From assembly GCF_012932495.1 (NCBI RefSeq), contig NZ_JABCNG010000004.1, forward strand, positions 372,001-436,000: DNA of 64,000 nt, in the 5' to 3' direction. Made by a program: the position numbers and the translations under genes. Of the stretch, positions 50,502 to 59,056 are shown one piece after another. This DNA comes from Novosphingobium sp. SG919 (GTDB taxonomy: Bacteria > Pseudomonadota > Alphaproteobacteria > Sphingomonadales > Sphingomonadaceae). Positions within the stretch are counted from its first letter, which is position 1, and every line of letters starts with the position of its first letter. The notes beneath the pieces were generated by a model that was given only the letters and a program-made list of their open reading frames with translations, had not been told where the DNA came from and made no database searches.

Positions 50502-50648
50502 GTTCAAACACCCCCAACAAGGCACTCAATCGCCACTGCTATAGCAGCATGCGCCAAGACCACGTTGCCAAATACTTCCGCCGCGGAACAATAGCGTTTG
50601 GAACCGCTGTGCGCGGCGGTGTGTGGAAAGGCCGGCCGGGGGGTGGGT

Positions 50649-51632
50649 TCAGGCCATTTCGTGTTCGGCGGTGGCGCGCGCGCCCACGATCAGCATCTCG
50701 CACCATACGCCCTTGGGATCGAACATCAGGTCGACTGCTTCGAGGCCGGGCTGCGCGCGCAGCAGGTGCGAGCCCGTCCCTTCGTGCGCGGGGGGCGCCA
50801 CCAGCGGGCCGCCGGTTTCCTTCCACAGCAGGTAAAGCCGGTTGCCGTCTGGCGCCAGGAACCAGCGCAAGTCGACCCAGCCGGCCGGGCCGGACAGGGC
50901 GCCATGCTTGATGGCGTTGGTGCACAACTCGTGCACGGCCATGATCAGCGGAATGCAGCTTTGATCGGGCACCACGCAGGCGGTGCCGCTCAGGCGGATG
51001 CGGGATCCCAGGCTGAACGGCGCGATGGTGCGCTCGATCAGTTCGGGCAGGTGGCCTTCCGCCTCTGTGCCGATGCGCAAGAGGTCGCTGGCCTTGGCCA
51101 GGCTTTCGAGCCGATCGGAAAACTCGCGGAAGAAATCCAGCGGGTTTTCGGCACGCGGGCCGCGCGCGGACAGCGCCTGGATGATGGCCAGCAGGTTGCG
51201 CGTGCGGTGGCGCAATTCGCGGTTGAACGAGTCCTGCTGGCGCGTCACCGAGTGCAACTCGCGCACGGTGGTCCGCGCCACGATCGCCATGGTCATTGCC
51301 AGCACGACGCAGCACAGGGCCAGAACCAGCGATACCAGCAACTGCCCCGTCCACGCCATCTGCGCGAGCGGGCGGACAAACAGCATCAGGGCCAAGGCGA
51401 ACGAGCCGATCACGGCCAGCGCGGCGAACCATGGTTCGAGCAGCAGCGCGGACAGCAGCACGGTGGGCCAGAACACCAGGAACGGCATCGTGCCAGGATC
51501 GGGATCTATCACCAGGCGCAGGAGCGCAGGCACGATGGCCAGGCCGGCAGACAGCAAGGCCTGCTCGGCCAGGCTGCGCTGCTTGATCAGCGCGGCCTGC
51601 ATCACACCGGAAACCCCGGTCAAGACTTTCAT
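50649..51632 (-). CDS. HWE-type sensor histidine kinase, membrane-bound
   Basis: The 327-residue protein has four to five membrane helices in residues 25-120 (a DUF4118-like region) and no large periplasmic sensor. The kinase part has the phospho-acceptor His142 in RELRHRTRNLLAIIQALS and the HWE/HisKA_2 ATPase marks VHELCTNAIKHGALS and WKETGGPLV, followed by GTGSHLLRAQPGLE. Such kinases often feed the alphaproteobacterial general stress response, or single-domain regulators. No response regulator is next to it. A promoter should lie in 51633-51761. Confidence 0.9.
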   Translation of the reverse strand: MKVLTGVSGVMQAALIKQRSLAEQALLSAGLAIVPALLRLVIDPDPGTMPFLVFWPTVLLSALLLEPWFAALAVIGSFALALMLFVRPLAQMAWTGQLLVSLVLALCCVVLAMTMAIVARTTVRELHSVTRQQDSFNRELRHRTRNLLAIIQALSARGPRAENPLDFFREFSDRLESLAKASDLLRIGTEAEGHLPELIERTIAPFSLGSRIRLSGTACVVPDQSCIPLIMAVHELCTNAIKHGALSGPAGWVDLRWFLAPDGNRLYLLWKETGGPLVAPPAHEGTGSHLLRAQPGLEAVDLMFDPKGVWCEMLIVGARATAEHEMA

Positions 51633-51761
51633 TTACGCCCCTTAAGCCCTTGCAGGATCGCGAATCCGCAGTGTCAGACCGTTTGCAAAACAGTGTTAAC
51701 GGCATAGCCTGCAAACCGCAGCGCTTTTTTATCCTGGGTCAAGCGAAAGGGGTTAAATCCG

Positions 51762-52130
51762 TCAACGCGGGCGGGGCGGGGCAAGGCGCAAGGCGGCTTC
51801 TATTTCCAGCAGGCTGGCCAGGAGCGCCCGTTCTTCGGGGAGAAGGGCAACGCCATGGTTAAGGGTGGCGCGGCACAGCGCAAGCAGGCTGGCCGGATGG
51901 CGCGCCAGGTTGGCCCGGAACTCGGCCAGCGAGTGCACGTGCGCATTGGCGTCGGACTGGCCGGTGACGATCAAGGCATCTTCGGGCGATGCCGCCGCCT
52001 GGATACGCCACAGCACGCCGATGGCGCGCTCGACCATGGCGCGCACCAGGTCTCCCGCCGCTTCTCCCGATGCGCGGGCCTTTAGCTTTTGGCGATAGCG
52101 GCGTTGCCTTTCGGCATTGGTCAGGGCCAT
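51762..52130 (-). CDS. Small hypothetical protein with basic N-terminus
   Basis: The 122-residue protein starts MALTNAERQRRYRQKLKARA, a very basic amphipathic helix that I recall from small proteins in sphingomonads and in phage-related contexts, followed by a mainly helical part with LVRAMVERAIGVLWRIQAAA and a Leu-rich end. No catalytic motif, signal or membrane segment is seen. The helix could bind nucleic acid. The ATG at 52130 was chosen since conserved relatives start there; an upstream in-frame codon would add 15 residues. It is divergent from ligA. Confidence 0.65.
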   Translation of the reverse strand: MALTNAERQRRYRQKLKARASGEAAGDLVRAMVERAIGVLWRIQAAASPEDALIVTGQSDANAHVHSLAEFRANLARHPASLLALCRATLNHGVALLPEERALLASLLEIEAALRLAPPRPR

Positions 52131-52323
52131 GGCATGCCTAGACGGGGATTTCTTGCGCTTGGAAAGCCCGGTCACGCCCTTGCGTAACCATCCCTATGCC
52201 CGTTGACCCACATGCGCTGGCCCATTTGACATGCGTCAAGGAGGGCGGGCGCAGCCTTGCTATCGTAGCATGGTGGCTTGATCCGCAACGGCGATCGGGC
52301 GGATGGGCAAGGAGGATGCAGCG

Positions 52324-52731
52324 ATGACCAATCCTGAAAGTATGGCGTTGCGGCGAGGGATCGCCGGCACGCTGTTGTTCGACGGCGAACTGGCCAGCCG
52401 GGGTTTCGAACTCAACGCGATGTGCTTTTCGTTCAACGACAGCGCCAATCGCGCCGCGTTCCTCGCTGACGAAGAAGGCTATTGCGCGCGGTATCGCCTC
52501 ACGCCCGAACAGCGCGATGCCGTGGCCCGGCGCGATGTGCTGGGCATGATCGAGGCCGGCGGCAATGTCTATTACCTGGCCAAGCTGGCCGGGATATTCG
52601 GTCTTAACGTGCAGGATCTGGGCGCGCTGCAAACGGGCATGAGCGTGCCCGAATTCAAGCAGTACCTGATCGACCAGGGAACGGCGGCAGGCTGCGTCGC
52701 GGCGCGGCAGGATGAAGGATTGGCGGCATGA
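52324..52731 (+). CDS. ligA: Protocatechuate 4,5-dioxygenase alpha subunit (LigA-like)
   Basis: The 135-residue protein is the small helical subunit of a class III ring-cleaving dioxygenase. SFNDSANRAAFLADEEGYCARYRLTPEQRDAVARRDVLGMIEAGGNVYYLAKLAGIFG matches LigA, whose chain covers the active site of LigB. The ribosome site AAGGAGG lies a few bases before ATG 52324. Its stop overlaps the ligB start by 4 bases. No ligC, ligI, ligJ or ligK is near, so the rest of a 4,5-cleavage pathway is not here. The true substrate may be protocatechuate or a related catechol. Confidence 0.9.
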   Translation: MTNPESMALRRGIAGTLLFDGELASRGFELNAMCFSFNDSANRAAFLADEEGYCARYRLTPEQRDAVARRDVLGMIEAGGNVYYLAKLAGIFGLNVQDLGALQTGMSVPEFKQYLIDQGTAAGCVAARQDEGLAA

Positions 52732-53573
52732 GCGCGCAGATCATCGGCGGCTATTTCAGCAGCCACGTGCCCGGCATCGGCGGGGCAATCGCTCGGGGTG
52801 ACCAGGACAAGCCCTATTGGAAGCCGTTTTTCGATGGCTATCCCCCGGTGCGCGCGTGGCTTTCCCAGACCAGGCCCGATGTCGCCATCGTGTTCTACAA
52901 CGATCACGGGCTCAACTTCTTCCTCGACGCGATGCCGACCTTTGCCGTGGGCGCGGCAGCATCCTATCCCAACGAGGACGAGGGCTGGGGCCTGCCGGTC
53001 TACAAGACGTTTCAAGGCGATCCCGGGCTTTCCTGGCACATCATCGAGGAACTGGTGGGCAGCGGGTTCGACATCACCATGTGCCAAAAGATGAAAGTGG
53101 ACCATGCGCTGTCGATCCCCTTCGAACTGGCCTATCCCGATGCCGATGCCTGGCCGGTCAAGATCGTGCCGATCGCGATCAACACGGTGCAATATCCGCT
53201 GCCCTCACCCCAGCGCTGCTATGACCTGGGCCGCGCGGTAAACCGGGCGCTGCAATCCTGGCAGGACGATACGCGCGTGGTGGTCATCGGCTCGGGCGGG
53301 TTGTCGCACCAGCTCGACGGGGCGCGGGCTGGCTTCATCAATGCCGATTACGACCGGTTCTGCCTGGATCACCTGGCCAACGATCCGCAGGCCCTGCTGC
53401 GCCATTCCACCGAGGAAGTGGCGGCCATCGCCGGGACGCAGGGGGTGGAGATCGTCAACTGGATCGCCGCGCGCGGGGCATTGGGCGATGGCGCCCAGGC
53501 CGAAGTGACGCGCAACTATCATATCCCGATCAGCAATACCGCCGCGGCGACGCTGGTGCTGACGCCGGCGTGA
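52728..53573 (+). CDS. ligB: Protocatechuate 4,5-dioxygenase beta subunit (LigB-like)
   Basis: The 281-residue catalytic subunit keeps the iron ligands His13 (SSHVPGIG), His60 (YNDHGLN) and Glu241 (GVEIVNW), and the catalytic base His194 (SGGLSHQL), at almost the same numbers as in the known LigB (12, 61, 242, 195). It opens the aromatic ring beside the hydroxyls (extradiol cleavage) with Fe(II) and oxygen. NYHIPISNTAAATLVL closes the protein. It is translated with ligA. Sphingomonads use such enzymes in lignin-derived aromatic degradation. The pair is isolated here, with a stem-loop after the stop. Confidence 0.92.
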   Translation: MSAQIIGGYFSSHVPGIGGAIARGDQDKPYWKPFFDGYPPVRAWLSQTRPDVAIVFYNDHGLNFFLDAMPTFAVGAAASYPNEDEGWGLPVYKTFQGDPGLSWHIIEELVGSGFDITMCQKMKVDHALSIPFELAYPDADAWPVKIVPIAINTVQYPLPSPQRCYDLGRAVNRALQSWQDDTRVVVIGSGGLSHQLDGARAGFINADYDRFCLDHLANDPQALLRHSTEEVAAIAGTQGVEIVNWIAARGALGDGAQAEVTRNYHIPISNTAAATLVLTPA

Positions 53574-53617
53574 GCGTTTGCCGTTCGGTCCACGTGCCGC
53601 AGGCGTGGATCGATTGG

Positions 53618-53651
53618 CCGGCGCGTCTTCCTGGGGGGGAGGGCGCGCCGG
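53618..53651. terminator. Stem-loop between converging ligB and response regulator
   Basis: An 8-bp GC stem CCGGCGCG/CGCGCCGG with an 18-base loop lies between the two convergent stop codons, 45 bases after ligB and just before the stop of the leftward regulator gene. No T run is present, so it is a weak candidate for a shared terminator. Confidence 0.35.
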
Positions 53652-53652
53652 T

Positions 53653-54279
53653 TCACTCTGCCAGGTCGTTCACCGCCATGAGCGCCAGTTCGGTGCGGTT
53701 CTCGATGCCCAGCTTCTGGTACATCGCGTGGAGATAGACCTTCACGGTGCCTTCGCCGATATTGAGTTCGGCGCCGATGTCGCGATTGCGCATGCCACGT
53801 GCCACCAGCCGGGCAATGCGCCGCTCGCGCGGGTTGAGCCGGTCGAGCGGGCCCGCGCCTTCGGGATGAAGCGAAAGATCGAGCGCGCGTTGCAGCAGAT
53901 CGGCGGAGATCGCACGCTCGCCGTCCTGGACCTTGTCGAGCACTTCGATCAGTTCGTCTCCCGCGCCGTCCTTGGACACGATACCTTCCACCCCGGCACG
54001 CATCACGGCCAGCAGATTGCGGTCGGTCAGCTCTGCGGTCAGCAGGACGATGCGGCGCTTGTCGCCGCGCGCGCGCAGGGTTTCGAGCACCTGCACGCCA
54101 TTCATGCCGGGCATGTTGATATCGAGCAGTACGATATCGGGATCGTGGGTGGTGATCGCCGCCAGCGTTTCTTCGCCGCTGGCCGTGGCCGCCACCAAAT
54201 GGAACTGGCTGTCACGCAGCACGGCGGCCACGCCAGCGCGGATGAAGCCGTGATCGTCTGCGACAAGAACGCTGGTCAT
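53653..54279 (-). CDS. NarL/FixJ-family response regulator
   Basis: The 208-residue protein has a receiver domain with ADDH (7-10), phospho-Asp53 in IVLLDINMPGMNG and Lys near VSKDGAGDE, and a C-terminal LuxR-type helix-turn-helix LNPRERRIARLVARGMRNRDIGAELNIGEGTVKVYLHAMYQKLG. It is encoded right after the histidine kinase gene and should be its partner. ATG 54279 starts the receiver fold; an in-frame ATG at 54300 overlaps the kinase stop and would add 7 residues. It converges on ligB. Confidence 0.93.
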   Translation of the reverse strand: MTSVLVADDHGFIRAGVAAVLRDSQFHLVAATASGEETLAAITTHDPDIVLLDINMPGMNGVQVLETLRARGDKRRIVLLTAELTDRNLLAVMRAGVEGIVSKDGAGDELIEVLDKVQDGERAISADLLQRALDLSLHPEGAGPLDRLNPRERRIARLVARGMRNRDIGAELNIGEGTVKVYLHAMYQKLGIENRTELALMAVNDLAE

Positions 54280-54292
54280 GCCTGGAGGCCTG

Positions 54293-55939
54293 TCATGCAT
54301 AGAGGCGGATGGGCACTTCGATATCGAGACGGGCGCCCGGACGCAGGTGGTTGGTGGAATGTTCGGCAATATGCATCCGCCCGCCCAGCGCGGCTACGCG
54401 CTCGGTAATGGAGCGGGGCTGGCGCAATTGCCCGGCACGGGGAAAGCCGATGCCGTTGTCTGCGATGGTGACGGTCAGCAGCGAGCCGTCGTGATCGAGC
54501 GAGATGGACACTTCGCTGCACTGGCCATGTCGCGCTGCGTTGGCAACAGCCTCGCGCACCATTTGTCGCAATTCATAGGATAAGTGGATCGGAACCGACA
54601 GCGGGCCGATATGGGCGGCAAAGGTCACGCGGATGCGCCAGTGGGCGGACATCTCTTCGACCAGGCTGCGCAATTCCTCGGTCAGGTCGGTGGCGCGGTC
54701 TCCGTCCTCACCCCGGCGCAAGCGGTCGATCATCACGCGCAACTGGGCCTGTTCGCGGCGCAGCGCGTCCTTCATGGCCACGATTTCGCCTTCGGGGTCC
54801 TTGCCATCGCGCAGCCGCCGGCGCAGCGCCTCGAGGCGAAACATCGTGCCCGCCAGGAACTGCACCACGCTGTCGTGCAGGTCGCGCGCCAGGGCATTGC
54901 GCACTTCGGCCACGGCCGAACTCTTTGCCAGGGTTGCCATTTCCTCGCGATCGAGTGCCAGGCCGATTTCGCGCACGAGTGCTGCCATCCAGGGCAGATC
55001 GTCCACGGCCATGGCGGGAATGCCCCAGACCAGCAGTTGCCCCTGGCTCGAAACCGAATTGAACGTGGCAATGATGCCTTCGTTCACCTCGCAGCGGACG
55101 GCCAGCGGCGCAGTGAAGGCTTCGTGCTCGATCACCAACTGGTGTTCGGCGGCCAGGCCGATGCGGCGGCGGCGGCGCAAATCGAACAAGGTGGGGTACC
55201 CTGGCGCACCCAGTGTTTCCGACAGCAGCCCCGGACCCTGGCGTTCGGTGGTGACGACGCCGTCACGCTCGACCAGCAGGTCGATCCACGGTTCGTCACC
55301 CCAGGCGACGGCCAGTGCCGCGCCGCGTGCGCCCATGGTGGCGCAGGCCTGCCCCAGTGCGCCGGTCAACACGCGGTTGCGCCGGGCACCGGGCGCGCCG
55401 ATCGGGTCTGGCAGCGTGACCACGCGCAAGCCGCGCTGGCGGCTGGCCAGCCACAGCATCAGCATGGATACCACCACCATGCAGATCAGCCCGCGCACGA
55501 AGCGCAGCGGATCGGGGCCGGCGCTTTCCATGGCCAGCGCCGCTGCAGGGACGATTGCCGAGAGTATGAGCCCCATGCCAGTGGCGGCCACGCCGATCGT
55601 GCCCCAGCGAACCAGCGCCACCAGCAGCAGGAACGTGCCGAACACCAGGAACGGGCCGGTCAACACGCCATGGGGTTGCTCGGTAAAATAGATGGCAGAG
55701 GCAAAGGCGATGAAATCGATGATCTGCGCAACCGGGGCCAGGCGGCAATCGAACCACCAGTCTTGCCAGGCAACGCCCGCCAGCACGATGGCCCACAGCA
55801 CGTAGCCGCCCGCCAGGAGCGTGGTGAGATCGGGATTGCGCAAGGATACGTCGGCGGCAAACACGATGCCGGCCATGAACAGGAGCGCCATCGTCATCCG
55901 GCACAAGGCGAGAACCTTGCCGCTGCGCCGCGAGAACAT
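54293..55939 (-). CDS. NarX/DesK-type sensor histidine kinase
   Basis: The 548-residue protein has about six to seven membrane helices in the first 200 residues (MALLFMAGIVFAADV to LICMVVVSMLMLWLA), a GAF-like middle part and the HisKA_3 phosphoacceptor segment NALARDLHDSVVQFLAGTMFRLEAL, then an ATPase with MVREAVANAARHG and IADNGIGFP. The sensor part resembles MASE-like integral membrane sensors, so the signal is probably in the membrane. The ribosome site GGAGGT lies 7 bases before ATG 55939. It is paired with the NarL-type regulator and is divergent from the LuxR gene with a membrane anchor. Confidence 0.93.
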   Translation of the reverse strand: MFSRRSGKVLALCRMTMALLFMAGIVFAADVSLRNPDLTTLLAGGYVLWAIVLAGVAWQDWWFDCRLAPVAQIIDFIAFASAIYFTEQPHGVLTGPFLVFGTFLLLVALVRWGTIGVAATGMGLILSAIVPAAALAMESAGPDPLRFVRGLICMVVVSMLMLWLASRQRGLRVVTLPDPIGAPGARRNRVLTGALGQACATMGARGAALAVAWGDEPWIDLLVERDGVVTTERQGPGLLSETLGAPGYPTLFDLRRRRRIGLAAEHQLVIEHEAFTAPLAVRCEVNEGIIATFNSVSSQGQLLVWGIPAMAVDDLPWMAALVREIGLALDREEMATLAKSSAVAEVRNALARDLHDSVVQFLAGTMFRLEALRRRLRDGKDPEGEIVAMKDALRREQAQLRVMIDRLRRGEDGDRATDLTEELRSLVEEMSAHWRIRVTFAAHIGPLSVPIHLSYELRQMVREAVANAARHGQCSEVSISLDHDGSLLTVTIADNGIGFPRAGQLRQPRSITERVAALGGRMHIAEHSTNHLRPGARLDIEVPIRLYA

Positions 55940-56189
55940 GTGACGGACCTCCAAGCCTGCGGCCTCCCCTATATGAAAAGATATGTGGCACCCGCGCGGG
56001 ATATGCAATGCGCTGCCCATGGGTGTGCTTTTGCGTTAACCATTGTTACAGAGAGTACCATGCCACCGATCACGCTTGCCGGTTCATGAACATATTGCTG
56101 ATGCCCTTTCTTTATCGACTTTTGATTCGCATGCTCTCCCTTGCAGGGTGGCACATGGCCGGCACTGCCGATAGGATCGGTTGGAAACC
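55940..56189. promoter_or_regulatory. Divergent control region, sensor kinase / membrane-anchored LuxR
   Basis: This 250-base region separates two oppositely transcribed genes and is AT-richer in 55965-56115. It should hold both promoters and perhaps a binding site of the NarL-type regulator. I see no palindrome strong enough to name. Confidence 0.45.
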
Positions 56190-56738
56190 ATGACCATCTC
56201 GCCACTATCCGAATCTCCACTCGATGCACTCACCGCCAAGCAGCGGGAGGTTCTGGACCTGTTGATCCAGCACAAGACCTCAAAGGAGATCTCGCGGATT
56301 CTGGGGATCTCTCCCTATACGGTTGATCAGCGTATCCTTTTGGCGCGGGGCAAGCTGCAGGTCACGTCGCGCAGCGAAGTGGCGCAGGCATATAGACTTT
56401 TGCTGGAGCGGACGGCCGCCGAAGGCCTATCCGGAAAACCCGTATATGGTTCGCCGGACGTCGCCATGCGCAATAATCCGACGCACAAGCATGAGGAAGG
56501 CAGCGATGGGGCCCAAGCCCCGACCGGGTACGGCAGCGTTGATGGGGATCACGCTGACGGCGCACCGGTCAACCAACGGGATGAGGGATATCATCGCGTC
56601 CTTCCGGAGATGTTTGACGGACCATATGGGACACTGATGCGACTGGGGGCCACGGCCCTGATCGCGATGGTCCTGATCCTCACGGTGCTGGGCGGGTTGA
56701 CGATGTTTTCGCAACTGTCACGGATCGTGGATCGCTGA
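56190..56738 (+). CDS. LuxR-type regulator with a C-terminal membrane anchor
   Basis: The 182-residue protein has an N-terminal LuxR helix-turn-helix (LDALTAKQREVLDLLIQHKTSKEISRILGISPYTVDQRILLARGKL, about 11-56), a long polar linker (75-147) and one membrane helix near the end (about 151-173, RLGATALIAMVLILTVLGGL). There is no receiver and no ligand domain. The DNA-binding part would be cytoplasmic and the protein tethered with only a few residues beyond the membrane. I recall similar proteins in sphingomonads, function unknown. A TTG three codons upstream is an alternative start. It heads a rightward group of small genes. Confidence 0.82.
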   Translation: MTISPLSESPLDALTAKQREVLDLLIQHKTSKEISRILGISPYTVDQRILLARGKLQVTSRSEVAQAYRLLLERTAAEGLSGKPVYGSPDVAMRNNPTHKHEEGSDGAQAPTGYGSVDGDHADGAPVNQRDEGYHRVLPEMFDGPYGTLMRLGATALIAMVLILTVLGGLTMFSQLSRIVDR

Positions 56739-56770
56739 ACCGTCGATCATCCTCCGCGTCAAAACGGGGA

Positions 56771-56787
56771 CGGCGCCCTTGGCGCCG
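56771..56787 (+). terminator. Short stem-loop after the LuxR-type gene
   Basis: A 7-bp perfect stem CGGCGCC/GGCGCCG with a 3-base loop lies between the LuxR stop and the next start, 12 bases before that ATG. Without a T run it may rather regulate translation of the next gene. Confidence 0.35.
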
Positions 56788-56798
56788 AGTGGAGGCAC

Positions 56799-57203
56799 AT
56801 GACGATGACCAGCAACAAGCACAATCAGACCCTTTCTGTTCGCGGCTCTGCCGCGATGACCCCGGCTGTCGCCCAGATGCGCGTCACCCGCGATCTGCAC
56901 GAAGCCGAAGCAGCGCTCGATGAAGCGCTGATCCGCCAGGCCAACCTGCTTTCGTCGATGGTGACGGCGCGCCGCGAGGCCGGCCTGCCGCCGTTCCAGG
57001 GGCAGGATGCGCTGATGCGCCTGCTCAAGAGCCAGCAGGCGATGGTCGATGCCGGGGGCGAACTGGCGCGGGTTCATGGGCGCCTGAGCGCGATTGCCGC
57101 CGAAACCATGGGCGGGAACGACCAGTGCCCCAAGACGGCCACCCTGGCCGATCCGGCCGACGCCGGCGATGCGGCTGCCGCAGCCCTTCCACGCGCGGCC
57201 TGA
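56799..57203 (+). CDS. Hypothetical helical protein
   Basis: The 134-residue protein is predicted mostly alpha-helical: MRVTRDLHEAEAALDEALIRQANLLSSMVTARRE and LMRLLKSQQAMVDAGGELARVHGRL suggest a coiled coil (about 25-100), followed by a Pro/Ala-rich end. There is no signal peptide. I do not recognise the family. A ribosome site GGAGG precedes ATG 56799 (ATG 56805 is an equal choice). It lies 60 bases after the LuxR-type gene and 37 before the next gene, on the same strand. Confidence 0.7.
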   Translation: MTMTSNKHNQTLSVRGSAAMTPAVAQMRVTRDLHEAEAALDEALIRQANLLSSMVTARREAGLPPFQGQDALMRLLKSQQAMVDAGGELARVHGRLSAIAAETMGGNDQCPKTATLADPADAGDAAAAALPRAA

Positions 57204-57240
57204 CCGGCCGTCCGCACGCGCAAGGAGGATGTGACGCCCG

Positions 57241-57687
57241 ATGCTTTCGCTCTGGCTACCCCGCATTCTTCTGGCGTTTGCCGTGCTGTTCGCCGCCCGC
57301 AGGGGCGGCGAACCGGAACAATCGGTGGCGGCGATCCTGCTCGCAACGTTCGCGCTTGACGTCGCCAACCACGCTATTTTCGGAGATCCCGCATGGTTCG
57401 CGGTGAACCCTGGACACCTGGTAATCGATATATGGGCGTTTATCGTCTTGCTGTGGGTGGCCTTGCGGGCCAACCGGGCATGGCCCCTGGCGGTCAGTGC
57501 GGCCCAGGCGGTGGTGCTGCTGGGCCACGCGGCCAAGCTGTGGGAACTGGCCATGGTGCGCAAGGCGTACTGGGTCATGACCCAGGTGCCGTTCACGCTG
57601 CAACTGCTGTTGCTGATCTTTGGCACCGCGGCGCACGTGATGCGCACGCGGCGGCTGGGCGACTATCACGGCTGGCGGCTGACCTGA
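57241..57687 (+). CDS. Small integral membrane protein of unknown function
   Basis: The 148-residue protein has four predicted helices (about 5-18, 28-45, 58-76 and 110-130) with conserved-looking polar points such as DVANHAIFGDPAWFAVNPGHLVIDIWAF and WELAMVRKAYWVMTQVPF. The sequence is well formed and its codon use fits the genome. I recall relatives only from sphingomonads. No functional motif is seen. It is in the same rightward series as the membrane-anchored LuxR-type gene and is followed by the winged-helix gene after 34 bases. Confidence 0.75.
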   Translation: MLSLWLPRILLAFAVLFAARRGGEPEQSVAAILLATFALDVANHAIFGDPAWFAVNPGHLVIDIWAFIVLLWVALRANRAWPLAVSAAQAVVLLGHAAKLWELAMVRKAYWVMTQVPFTLQLLLLIFGTAAHVMRTRRLGDYHGWRLT

Positions 57688-57721
57688 TCGCTGTGCTTCC
57701 GGGCAAGGGGAGGGCCGTGGC

Positions 57722-58255
57722 ATGACCGTGCGTTCGATGCGGGCTGCTGCCCGTCGCGGCGATGGCGCCAGGGCAATGGCATTTCCGGCAGAACCGATCG
57801 CCGTATCGGCAGTGGTGGCGCCGCAGCGCCCTGTGCTGCCGACAGCGGCGCTGGCGATGGCGCGCGAAATCTATGCCGGCCGCCGCCGGCGCGAGCGCTT
57901 CCTGGCGGCCGACCTGTTCGGCGAGCCGACCTGGGACATCCTGCTTGATCTCTATATCGCGGCCGGCGAAGGGCGGCGCGTGCCCACCACCAGCGCGTGC
58001 ATCGGCGCCAATGTGCCGCCGACCACGGCGCTGCGCTGGCTGCGCATTCTGGAAGCGCGCGCGCTGGTCGAACGCGAGGACGATGGCCGCGATGGGCGGC
58101 GCACGTTCGTGTGCCTTACCGCGCGTGGCATGGCCGCCATGACCGATCTGATGCTCAACTGGCAGACGGGCATGGGTTCGGCGGTGCAGACTGGCCGCAG
58201 CGCCGAAGCGTCCGCGCTGGCCATGCTGGATTTTCAGGACCTGGCGGCCGACTGA
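57722..58255 (+). CDS. Winged-helix (MarR-like) DNA-binding protein
   Basis: The 177-residue protein has an unstructured N-terminus and a winged helix from about residue 65: EPTWDILLDLYIAAGEGRRVPTTSACIGANVPPTTALRWLRILEARALVERE is helix-turn-helix, then DDGRDGRRTFVCLTARGMAAM is the wing and last helix, as in MarR-type regulators. The ligand pocket is small, so it may be a simple DNA-binding factor. It ends the group that begins with the membrane-anchored LuxR protein. Target genes are unknown. Confidence 0.82.
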   Translation: MTVRSMRAAARRGDGARAMAFPAEPIAVSAVVAPQRPVLPTAALAMAREIYAGRRRRERFLAADLFGEPTWDILLDLYIAAGEGRRVPTTSACIGANVPPTTALRWLRILEARALVEREDDGRDGRRTFVCLTARGMAAMTDLMLNWQTGMGSAVQTGRSAEASALAMLDFQDLAAD

Positions 58256-58375
58256 CACCAGGTTCTGGCCGGTCGGGCATCGCACCCTGGGGTGAAAAGC
58301 CCGGCCGCACGGGGATGCGGGGATAGATTCCTCGCGCCGCGCGGCCGGCAGGCAGGGTGAAGGCGTAAGGTGTCC

Positions 58376-59056
58376 TTACTCGCTCAATTCCCAGCGGATC
58401 GAGCCGAGATAGATACCTGTCGTCGCAGCGCCGGTTTCGTCGGTTGCCACGCGGAACCGCGCACGGCTGGTGATGCGGTTGCAGGCGGTGGCATCAAGCA
58501 GGTCGTGTCCGCTGCTGCCGGTGATGGCGCAGTCCAGCACGCGGCCATCGCGGCCGATCGTCAGGCGAAAGCGAGTGACCCCGGTCCAGTTCTCACGCAC
58601 CGCCTGTGTCGGATAATCATCGCGCGTGACCCACCCGCCCGGATCGCCGCGCGGCACCGCGCGCTGCGGCGTGACGGTTGGCGTGGGCAGCGGCTCTGGC
58701 GAAGGCATGGCAATCGGTCCCGGCGTGGGCACGCCGATCGGGCCGGTATCGCCCTGGGGCAAGATGAGCGGCCCGGTCTGGGGGAGCGGATTGGCTGGCG
58801 TGCGCGGGTCCGCCGGCGTTTGTGCAGGGGTCACTTGGCCGGTCTTGGGTGGCGGCGGTTTGCGATCCGGGGTCTTGGGTGGCGGGGGCGGGACATACGT
58901 CCAGTCGTTGGCCTGCAAGGTATCGTGGATTACCGCACGGATGGCCCCGCCGGCAAAAGTGGTGAGCAGCGCGGCGCCGACGCCCACATGGAGCAGGCCG
59001 ACGGCAAGGCCGATGCGCAGCGAAGGACGACGGGCAGTCTGATCGACATAAGCCAT
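58376..59056 (-). CDS. TonB-family energy transducer
   Basis: The 226-residue protein has a membrane anchor near the N-terminus (about 14-35), a Pro/Lys-rich spacer with PPPPPKTPDRKPPPPK and further Pro/Thr repeats (55-135), and a C-terminal TonB domain with QAVRENWTGVTRFRLTIGRDGRVLDCAITGSSGHDLLDATACN. It transfers proton-motive energy from ExbB/ExbD to outer membrane receptors. exbB and exbD are not next to it, so it is probably one of several TonB paralogues in a receptor-rich genome. The receptor served is unknown; the maltodextrin receptor is one possibility among many. Confidence 0.9.
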   Translation of the reverse strand: MAYVDQTARRPSLRIGLAVGLLHVGVGAALLTTFAGGAIRAVIHDTLQANDWTYVPPPPPKTPDRKPPPPKTGQVTPAQTPADPRTPANPLPQTGPLILPQGDTGPIGVPTPGPIAMPSPEPLPTPTVTPQRAVPRGDPGGWVTRDDYPTQAVRENWTGVTRFRLTIGRDGRVLDCAITGSSGHDLLDATACNRITSRARFRVATDETGAATTGIYLGSIRWELSE

